A stretch of 64,000 nucleotides of DNA from Superficieibacter sp. 1612_C1 (GTDB lineage Bacteria > Pseudomonadota > Gammaproteobacteria > Enterobacterales > Enterobacteriaceae). The stretch lies in the NCBI RefSeq assembly GCF_015234305.1, contig NZ_JADGMI010000002.1, positions 930,001 through 994,000 of the forward strand, written 5' to 3'. Under the pieces are notes generated by a model, which searched no databases, was not told the origin of the DNA, and worked only from the letters and a program-made list of their open reading frames with translations. Below, one piece after another: positions 54,274 through 63,300 of the stretch (the stretch's first letter is position 1; each line of letters begins with the position of its first letter). The translations under genes were made by a program, and so were the position numbers.

Positions 54274-54621
54274 ATGGTTGAAACCTATAAGTGGCCCGCG
54301 CAGCTGGGTGCCGGCGCGATTGAATACAGTCAGACGATCCGCGCTGCCCAGTTCGGTGACGGGTACGAACAAATTGCTGAGAACGGCATTAACTCCACTG
54401 CGGTTCAGGTTCCGATGAAATACATAGGCAAAGACGGCGAGGTTAATGAAATCCGTACTTTCCTGCTGGCCCATACGGTTAAAGCATTCATCATTACGCC
54501 GCCGGGTGAAGATAAGGGGCTTTATCGTGTCGTAGCTGATTCGGTTAGGAAGAATCAGCTGAGCAGTAATGTTGCTGAGCTGACCTTTACCATCAAACGC
54601 GCCTATGGAGTCTATGCATAA
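54274..54621 (+). CDS. Minor tail protein M-like
   Basis: 115 residues from the ATG at 54274. ETYKWPAQLGAGAIEYSQTI, FGDGYEQIAENGINSTAVQV and ELTFTIKRAYGVYA are typical of lambda gpM family. Part of the tail tip (distal tail). One base overlap with the next gene. Confidence 0.88.
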   Translation: MVETYKWPAQLGAGAIEYSQTIRAAQFGDGYEQIAENGINSTAVQVPMKYIGKDGEVNEIRTFLLAHTVKAFIITPPGEDKGLYRVVADSVRKNQLSSNVAELTFTIKRAYGVYA

Positions 54622-55409
54622 TGGCACTTGTCGATCAGGCGGCAATGCTGGCACCGGGCGGCAGGGTCCGCCTGGTTGAAGTAGATGCCTCAGAATTCAG
54701 CGGTGGGATCCACCGTTTTCACTACTCACCCTTTCCTCATACACCTGCCGAAATCAATGCGGCAAACGGTGATGAAAATAAGCTGGGTCCGAAGCCCATA
54801 ACTTTTGGCGTTGACGAGAAAAATTACCCCAGGCTATTTGATTTCTGGCCGTTCCAGATAACCGATCTTGAGTTATCAACTGAGCAGGCGGCAGAGCCTA
54901 AGCTGAGTGTGTCGAATCTTGACGGACATATCACTGCGCTTTGCCTTCAGTTTAAAGACATGGTCAATGCCAGGGTGAGCATCATCGATACTTATGCCGT
55001 TTATCTCGATGCGGTTAACTTTCCCGGCGGCGTTAACCCGACAGCCGATCCAACGATGTTCTCTCTCCAGACTTTCTGGCTTGATACCAAAACATCAGAA
55101 GACGATGAAACGGTATCCTGGTCCCTCAGCAGCCCGGCGGATCTTCAGGGGCTGGTTATTCCCACCCGTCAGATAACGTCACTGTGTGAGTGGGCCTTGC
55201 GCGGTCAGTACCGCAGCGGCGACGGCTGTACCTATAACGGCACCGCTTACTTCGATGCCAAAGGCAATCCGGTAATCGACCCGGCGCTGGATATGTGCGG
55301 GGGGTGCCTGAGCGACTGCCGAAAACGCTTCGGTGATGGCCTGGCGGAACCAAACACTGCCGTACTCGATTTTGGTGGCTATCCCAGCACCGTTCTCATT
55401 TCTCGCTAA
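54621..55409 (+). CDS. Minor tail protein L-like, iron-sulfur type
   Basis: 262 residues of the lambda gpL family. The C-terminal domain has four or more conserved cysteines (SLCEWALRG, DGCTYN, CGGCLSDC) corresponding to the cluster-binding cysteines of gpL. Forms the hub between tube and tip. Confidence 0.88.
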   Translation: MALVDQAAMLAPGGRVRLVEVDASEFSGGIHRFHYSPFPHTPAEINAANGDENKLGPKPITFGVDEKNYPRLFDFWPFQITDLELSTEQAAEPKLSVSNLDGHITALCLQFKDMVNARVSIIDTYAVYLDAVNFPGGVNPTADPTMFSLQTFWLDTKTSEDDETVSWSLSSPADLQGLVIPTRQITSLCEWALRGQYRSGDGCTYNGTAYFDAKGNPVIDPALDMCGGCLSDCRKRFGDGLAEPNTAVLDFGGYPSTVLISR

Positions 55410-55417
55410 GGTTCCCA

Positions 55418-56149
55418 ATGAATAAAACGATTATGAAGGCGATCCGGGCGCATGCGCTGGAGGAATCACCACGCGAGGCTTGCGGCTTCGTTATTCAGGA
55501 TGGCCGACGTCAGCACTATGTGCCGACGCCGAATAGTCACGAAAATCCGGCAGAGCACTTTCGTATAGCTGGTGAGCGCTGGGCTGATGCTGAAGATGCC
55601 GGAACCATTATCCGGGTTATCCACTCCCACCCTGGCGATGGAGCCCGGCCCATTCCCTCCGATCTCGATCGGCAGCAGTGCAACCAGTCTGGTGTTGTAT
55701 GGGGCATCTATGCGCCTGACTGCGACGAATATGCCGAGATTACGCCTGATGCCATTTCGCTGATAGGCCGCCCGTTTATTCTCGGCTCCCACGACTGTTG
55801 GGGGCTGATCATGGACTGGCACGCCATACAGGACGTTACGCTCAACGATTTCCGCGTGGATTACCCCTGGTGGGAAAGCCAGTATCCAGACAACCTCTAT
55901 TTCGATAACTGGCAGAAAGAAGGGTTTGTTGAAAGTGATCCGATGCCCGGCTGCATGGTGATCATGCAGGTGCAGTCCGACAAATGGAACCATGCGGGGA
56001 TTATCACCGAGGAGGGCGAACTGCTTCACCACCTTTACGGCCAGCCGTCATGCGTTACGCCTTACGCGCGCGGTTATTTTCGGGACCGGACGATGATCTG
56101 TGTCCGACACAAAAATTTACCTGAGGAGATTAAACCATGGCGCGTTTAA
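55418..56149 (+). CDS. Tail assembly protein K-like (JAMM plus NlpC/P60)
   Basis: 243 residues. An N-terminal JAMM metallopeptidase domain has Glu in ESPREACGF and HSHPGDGARPIPSDLD. The C-terminal NlpC/P60 domain has Cys in GSHDCWGLIMDWH (near residue 126) and His in NHAGIITEEGELL. lambda gpK homologue; processes tail proteins and/or peptidoglycan. Overlaps I by 13 bp. Confidence 0.9.
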   Translation: MNKTIMKAIRAHALEESPREACGFVIQDGRRQHYVPTPNSHENPAEHFRIAGERWADAEDAGTIIRVIHSHPGDGARPIPSDLDRQQCNQSGVVWGIYAPDCDEYAEITPDAISLIGRPFILGSHDCWGLIMDWHAIQDVTLNDFRVDYPWWESQYPDNLYFDNWQKEGFVESDPMPGCMVIMQVQSDKWNHAGIITEEGELLHHLYGQPSCVTPYARGYFRDRTMICVRHKNLPEEIKPWRV

Positions 56150-56730
56150 CAACTATTCGTCTTTATGGCGCACTCGGTGCCCGGTTCGGACGTGTTCACA
56201 AGATGGCAGTTCAGACATCAGCCGAAGCGGTTAAGGCACTTTGCGTAAACTTTGACGGCCTCGAAGAATACCTGATGAATGCCAAAAAGAACGGCATGGT
56301 ATTCGCTGTATTCCGGGGGAAACGGAATATCGGGGTGGAAGACTATAAAAGCCTTGGCGGCGAAAGCGATATACGTATCGCGCCGGTGATGGAAGGGGCA
56401 AAGAAAGCCGGGCTGTTTCAGACCATACTTGGCGCAGTGATGGTAGTGGCGGGCATTCTTGTTACTGGACTTTCATACGGTTGGGCGGCTCCAGTAGGAG
56501 GTGCAATGATAAGCGCAGGCGTCGGAATGATGGCTGGTGGCGTCTATCAGATGCTATCTCCCCAACCGAACGGACTTCAAAGCCGCGAAGATCCCGATAA
56601 CAGACCTTCATATGCTTTTGGAGGTGCTGTGAACACTATCGCTATGGGTAATCCTGTGCCTGTCCTGTACGGCGAACGTGAAATCGGGGGAGCCATCATC
56701 AGCGCGGGGATCGTGGCCGAGGATATCTGA
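56137..56730 (+). CDS. Tail assembly protein I-like
   Basis: 197 residues of the lambda gpI family: TIRLYGALGARFGRVHKM, a Gly/Ala-rich membrane-like middle (AVMVVAGILVTGLSYGWA), and the tail motif NPVPVLYGEREIGGAIISAG. Needed for tip assembly, absent from the mature virion. Confidence 0.9.
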   Translation: MARLTTIRLYGALGARFGRVHKMAVQTSAEAVKALCVNFDGLEEYLMNAKKNGMVFAVFRGKRNIGVEDYKSLGGESDIRIAPVMEGAKKAGLFQTILGAVMVVAGILVTGLSYGWAAPVGGAMISAGVGMMAGGVYQMLSPQPNGLQSREDPDNRPSYAFGGAVNTIAMGNPVPVLYGEREIGGAIISAGIVAEDI

Positions 56731-56806
56731 AGTCTCTGCCTTGCTCAAAAGCCTGGCATTCGAGCTTCTCAATGATAAAATTTAAGCTGCCTAAAGCTCT
56801 GAGACT

Positions 56807-57235
56807 ATGAAAATGAAAAGAATATTTTTGTTGGTTACTTTTTTTGGACTATATGGGTGCGCTACTACTGCAGTTTTGCCCAGTGACGCGAAGCCAGCGT
56901 CGCAAGAAAGAGTTTTGATGTACCAAACTCCAAATGAAGAGGCTAACGCAAAGCTTATTGTTGTACGTGATAAAGGTTACTTGGGTAGCGCTTGTTTTAC
57001 AGGCGTTTATCTTAACAACATTAAGGCAGCCGTATTAGATCCTGGCGAAAAAGCTACATTTTATCTTAAACCAGGCGAGTGGAATGTAGCGGTTAAAGGT
57101 GAAGGAAAAATGTGTATATCTGATGCGGTTCCCAGTGGACGCGATATCAACCTCAACGCTAATCAGACTAAAGCTGTTAGATTGTTTGCAGATCCTAGCG
57201 GCAATGTGGACGTTAAGCCATTGCCGTTAAACTGA
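56807..57235 (+). CDS. Lipoprotein moron between I and J
   Basis: 142 residues: signal peptide MKRIFLLVTFFGLYGC (lipobox, Cys near residue 18). The mature part is beta-rich (NAKLIVVRDKGYLGSACFTG, TFYLKPGEWNVAVKGEGKMC) with a DUF2846-like pattern. Lower GC than the tail genes, its own upstream gap, and a terminator after it. The location and secretion signal suggest a lysogen-expressed cell-surface protein, possibly superinfection exclusion. Confidence 0.75.
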   Translation: MKMKRIFLLVTFFGLYGCATTAVLPSDAKPASQERVLMYQTPNEEANAKLIVVRDKGYLGSACFTGVYLNNIKAAVLDPGEKATFYLKPGEWNVAVKGEGKMCISDAVPSGRDINLNANQTKAVRLFADPSGNVDVKPLPLN

Positions 57236-57239
57236 CGAT

Positions 57240-57305
57240 TGCCCACTTAGGTGGGTTTTTTATTACCCAAAACTCATAACCCGCTTCGGCGGGTTTTTTT
57301 ATGGA
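57240..57305 (+). terminator. Two successive terminators before J
   Basis: CCCAC-TTA-GGTGGG followed by TTTTTTA ends the lipoprotein gene; then AACCCGC-TTCG-GCGGGTT followed by TTTTT, immediately upstream of the J start. Confidence 0.75.
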
Positions 57306-57311
57306 CGCAAT

Positions 57312-60300
57312 ATGGCAACGATCATTGGTGCAAAGGGCGGTAGCCAGAAACAGCATACTCCCGTAGAACAGCCGGATTCAGCTCAGTCAATGGCCCGTTG
57401 CCGCATGCTGCTGGCGCTGGGGGAGGGTGAATTTGCGGGTGGCCTGGATGCCACGCGAATTTATCTTGATGGTACGCCGCTGGGCAATGCCGACGGCACC
57501 ATGAATTTTGAAAACGTTTCCTGGGATTTTCGTCCGGGAACGCAGACGCAGGAACCTATTCCTGGCTTCCCTGCGGTGGAGAACGAAACCAGGCTTGGCG
57601 TTTCGATTACAAAAGCTACGCCGTGGACGCGTGCTATCAGCAATACGCAGATTGACGCTGTGCTGGTGCGCATTGGTATTAATGGCCTGCAGCAGCAGGA
57701 AAATGACGGTGATATTGTCGGTACCACGGTTTCTTACCATATCGATGTGGCCACGGATGGCGGTTCTTATGAAACAGTCATGACCAAAACGGTGACAGAA
57801 AAACTCAGTTCGCTGTATGAACTCACTCACCGTATTAATCTGCCAAAAGCCAGCACGGGCTGGCAAATCCGTGTTGTTCGCGATACTGCCGATAGCACAA
57901 GCCAGCTTTTGCAGAACAAGACGCAAGTCCAGGCCATTACTGAGGTGATCGATGCCCGTCTGCGCTACCCGCACACCGCGCTGTTATACGCCTCGTTTAA
58001 TGCAAAAACCTTCAGTGATACGCCAAAAATTTCCTGTAAGCCAAAAGGCCGTATCATCCGGATCCCCTCGAACTATGATCCGATAGCGCGTACTTACAGT
58101 GGCACATGGGATGGCACATTCAAATGGAGCTGGACGAATAACCCGGCGTGGATCTGGTTCGACGTACTGACTGAACAACGCTTTGGCCTGGGGCGCCGCG
58201 TAACGCCTGAAATGCTCGACAAATGGGAACTCTACCGTATCGCCCAGCGTTGCGATCAGCGTGTGCCTGACGGTAAGGGCGGCAACGGTACCGAACCGCG
58301 TTTCATCTTCGACGTATACATCCAGTCTCAGGCTGACGCCTGGCAGGTGATCAAAGATATTGCTGCAGGTTTCAACGGCATGACGTTCTGGGGCAACAAC
58401 ATGTTTAACGTTGTTTCCGACATGCCTGCAGATACTTCGAAGCTGCAAATCCTCACCCGTGCTTCAGTGGTGGGCAAACCGAGTTACTCCAGCGGCAGCG
58501 AGAAGAATCGCTATAGTTCTGCGCTGATCAATTTCAGCGATCCGGATAACCATTACCAGGACCGTACCACGGCAGTGATGTTTCCTGACCTGGTAAAACA
58601 GTTCAAATTTAAGCAGACACAGCTCACTGCCATCGGTTGTTCCCGCGAAAGCGAGGCACAGCGCCGCGGCGGATGGGCAGTTTATTCCAACTCGCTTGAT
58701 CGCATCATCACGTTGCAGACCGGGCTTGATGGATTCGCCTACATACCCGGTACGGTCTTTGCGTTCGCAGATGAGCGCGTTTCCGGGCGCGTATATGGCG
58801 GGCGCATAACCGGTTACGACGGTTCAATAAAAGCCGTGTTTACTGACCGTGGCACCAGTGCTGTTCCTGGCGATACGCTGATGATCCGCACGAATGGCGG
58901 GATAGTCGAAAGCCGAACCATTCAGGCGGTAAATGGTTCTCAACTGATTATCGCCACGCCGTTCAAGGCAGAGCCTGCGCCAAATGCAATTTTTGTTATC
59001 GATGCAGGCCAGCTGCGACTGCAATATTTTCGTGTTACCAATCTCACGTTTAATGATGAAGAAAACACGTACACCATTACGGGTGCGGAGTATAACGCCT
59101 CAAAATATGATGCAGTGGATAACAACGCTCGGCTGGATATCCCGCCAATCAGTCTGATCCCCACTGGTCTGGTGTCGCAGCCCGGTGATGTTAACGTTTC
59201 GAGTTACGATGCTGTCCGACAGGGGCAGCGTGTCGCCACGCTTGTTGCTATCTGGAATGCGCCACAGGATAAAAACGGCAAGCCGCAGGCTGATATCGTG
59301 GCTTATCAGATGCAGTGGAAGCGCGGGGACAATGAGTGGATCAACACACCTCAGACTGGCCTGAGAAGTGCTGAAGTACCTGGTATTTTCGAAGGTGATT
59401 ATCTGGTACGAGTACGGGCTATCAACTCTGGTGGTGCATCAAGCCTGTGGACAACATCAGTCCTGACGCACCTTAAAGGTCGTACCGGGGCCGTGCCTGC
59501 ACCAACAGGCCTGCGCACTGAGGGGATTGTCTTTGGTGTCGTACTAAACTGGGATTTTCCGGCCGGTACCGGGGATACGCTCAAAACCGAGATCCAGTAC
59601 AGCGCGGCGTCCACCGGCGAAAATCCGTTGTTGCTGGCCGATGTGCCGTACCCGCAAAAGACATACCAGCAGCTCGGCCTGAAATTCGGCGTGACGTTCT
59701 GGTACCGTGCGCGGCTGGTGGACAAAAACGGTAACCAGAGCGCCTGGACCGGCTGGGTCAGCGGTATGCCAGCTGATAACGTTGCTGACTACATCGACAA
59801 CATGGACGAGGCGATCCGCGACACCGACACGTACAAAGAGCTGGATAAGTCGATTCAGGACAACGTTAACGCCATTCAGAAAGAAGTTTCTGACCGCTCG
59901 GCTGCCATCACCAAAGAAGCCACTGATCGCGCCGCGGCTATTTCGAAGGAAACAACCGCCCGCAGCCAGGCGCTGACCAAAGAAGCCAGCGACCGGACCG
60001 CGGCGATCGCGGCGGAGGCAACAACGCGCGCCCAGCAGGATCAGCAGGTCGCAGCTGATGCAGCGAATGGATTGCTTAACGAGCAGCTGACGCGCGAGGC
60101 GGCAATTTCTGAAACCAACCTGATTATTCAGAACAAAACGGACTCTCTGGCGCAGTCGATCGCGCAGGTGGCGGCGGGCAGCGGCACGCAGTTCGATTCC
60201 CTGAAAATCTGGCATTTCAATTCTTCGGGTGTTGAAGGCTGGACCGGCAACGGCACACCGACGGTGGTCGATAACTGCTTGCGCCCGGCGAACCACGCTA

Positions 60301-63300
60301 ATAACCCTTACGTTGTCTCTCCGGCATCGCTGGCAGTAGATGCGGCGTCTTATCGCTTCGTTAAGCTGCGTATCAGAAAAGTAGGCAAACCAGCCTGGCG
60401 TGGTCAGCTGCGCTGGCGCGATACGGCGGCCTTTAACGACACGAATATGGTGACGCTGCCTGAGCCTGCTTTTGATGCCAGCGGCGTGGCCACAATTGAT
60501 TTCAGCGATATTAAATGGAATACCCTGGCGAACGTGGCACAGATCCGCCTGGATATTGGTGCAACACAGACCGCCAGCGATTATTTCCTGATTGACTGGA
60601 TAGCGGTGGGTCGACCGGCACCGGGTGCCAGTACCGCGGCGCTCGAGGATGAAGCGACAGCGCGTATCGCGGCAGACTCTGCCGAAGCCACGGCACGCAG
60701 TACCCTGGCGGCGCAGCTGCGCGGCGGTACCGACGGCACCGATCCGTCTAAGCTGACCAGCGGGCTGATTTACAACGAACGCCAGGTGCGTATCTCTTCG
60801 GAGAAGGCCCTCGCCGAAGACGTTGAAGCACTGGAGACGAACTTCAACGGCAACAAAGCGACGGTACAGCAGTCGCTGGAAGCGCTGACGGATGCCCAGA
60901 CTAGCCAGGGCAAGGCGATCACCAACATCAGTGCGTCACTGAAATATGCCAATATTGATGCGGCCAACATGCTGACCAACGGCTCGTTTGAGTCTGATTT
61001 TGATTACTGGGATGACCGCGCAAATCGTCAGTATCAGACCATTATTAACGGCGGGTCGTACAGCGGCGATAAGATCCTTCGCTTCTCGGCTTATCCTAAT
61101 GGCACCTCATCAGTTGCACAGCGTGGAATTCTGTTGCTCAAAGGCCGCACCTATCGCATTTCAGCTATGTGCAGGTTCTCGGCTGATGCGGTTGACGGGG
61201 GAACCGGTAATACGAAATTAGCGCTTCGTAATAATGCCTCTGATGGACTCATTGCCGCTGTAGCCTTTGGCGCTAACGAAAATCCGCTCCCGACTTCGTG
61301 GGTAGAACGCACTCTTGATTACAAGGTGGGTAGCTCTGATATTGTCGCTAAGATCGTTGTAGGCTCATACATGAGCGCCGGGTCGATGGATATCGACTTT
61401 GTTCGTGTCATGGATATCACCGATATAAAAGCCATTGAGACGAAAGCCGACGCTGGCGCTGTATCCACGCTGGACGGGAAAGTGAAAGCTATCGGCGATA
61501 CAGTGGATGCACAGGGCACCGCATTAACACAGGTGCAGGCCAGTATCGGTCGACGAACTGTCTATCGGGCTGTATCAGTCGGCAGTGGTGGCACTGGTGG
61601 TATTGGGGCCGCGGGTATTTTTAAGGAAGATGGCACTAAGCTGGCGACACCGGCGCGGTCATACATGCTGTCAGTTTTCAGAACCAATGCGGACGGCTCC
61701 ACTTCATTCACCGCCACGAACTTCGATCTTTACGGCAACGCGGCAGCAGCGTCAGCGGCATTTAACGATGCGGTAGCGGCACTGGCCAACGGGACATATG
61801 TAGCGGTAACCACTTACGACGAGCCAAACGGTAGTAAGTCGCGGATCTATGATGCGATCGAAAGCCTGGGCGGCAGTCGTGAAGCGATGAACCTGATGGT
61901 TTCCCGCAGCGCGTACATCCTGCTGGGCTGTAAAGGCATCGGCAAAGGCAACGGGCAGGAGCTGGTCAGCCCGGTTGGCGGTTCAGCCGACGCACGCGTT
62001 TTCGCGGCCATTGAGTTCGTTAACGGGACGATGGTTGGTCTGGGCGCTGGCGCATCGGCGATTGCTAACGCTAATGCCTCCGCCACTACCGCGCTTGACG
62101 CTAAGGTGACACAGCAGGGTAAAGATATCAGCACCCAGGCCGACGCCATCACTCAGTTGAAAACGGATGTGGGAGGGAAAGCCAGTCAGCAGGCGTTAAA
62201 TCAGCTGAGCCAGCGTGTAACCGATACGGAAGGCGACATTGAAAGCCAGCAGACGGCGATCACAGGGCTGAATAACAGCCTTAAAAATAAGGCAGATGCC
62301 AGTGCGTTTAACGAGCTGGAAACCTCGGTAAAAGGCCAGAGTGAACGGCTTGATGCAGTTGAAACAAAAACTGTCAGGGTGGACCTGTCAGCACTTGATC
62401 CGGATACGTATTATCCCGTAACGCTCGCACTGGCTAACCAGGCCCAGATAAGGCAGCGCATCCGCGTTGTTCGTCCGTTTAACTCGACCAGTGACTGGAC
62501 CAAACCAGTCTGGAGTACCCACACTAACAAAAACTTTGGGCTGACGCTTGAGTGGACGACGATCGGGAGTGGGTGGGGAGCAAATAGCATTGACCGGAAT
62601 ATTGAGGAATTCCAGTACACGTTTGCCGCGAAATCTCCGGCGGTCGGAATAAATCAGATGAGCCGCAGCTCTCAGGAGTATGTCTATCTCCGGGGCGGGG
62701 CTAACTACAATTTTATTCTGCAGAAGTCCCTGCCTGATCCTGTTATCAGGACCACTGATTTCACTCAGAACGATATTACCATCAGCCCAATAGGACTGAA
62801 TGATCCGCTGGCTATTCCTCCGACCACCACCCGGCAGGATACGGTTGCCAATGCCACCGCAACGACGGCACTTAAGTCAACGCTGAAGGACGCCGCCGCC
62901 GACACGGAAAACATGATCGCCAACGGCAGCGGCGAAAGCGGCCCTGAATTCTGGGAGGGTTCGCCGCTGCCAGCGGTAGTCACGACGTCCCCCTATCTGG
63001 GCACGAAGTGCTTCGAGTACTCCGGCACGGCCAATATGCTTATGTTCCAGCGTGGCCTGACGATGCTCAAAGACCGGACCTATCGCGTTTCGCTGATGGC
63101 TAAGTTTTCGTCCGATGCGAGCGTGGATGCAACGACCGGGTGGGGTAACACGAAAGCGTCTATTCGTCAGAGCGAGTCAAACGCCTTTATCGCAGAAGTG
63201 AACTTCAAAGGCTCAGGTTCATCTTTGGCGACAGTGTGGACCGAGTTTTCCTTTGAGTACACTCCGACCGCTGATTTACTGGTCCGCCTGGCTATTTCCT

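Noticed and set aside
59780-60160. DNA tandem repeat in the J gene as a mobile or recombination element
   Set aside because: The repetition follows from a heptad-like coiled-coil coding region (KEASDRTAAI-type units) and is imperfect at DNA level.
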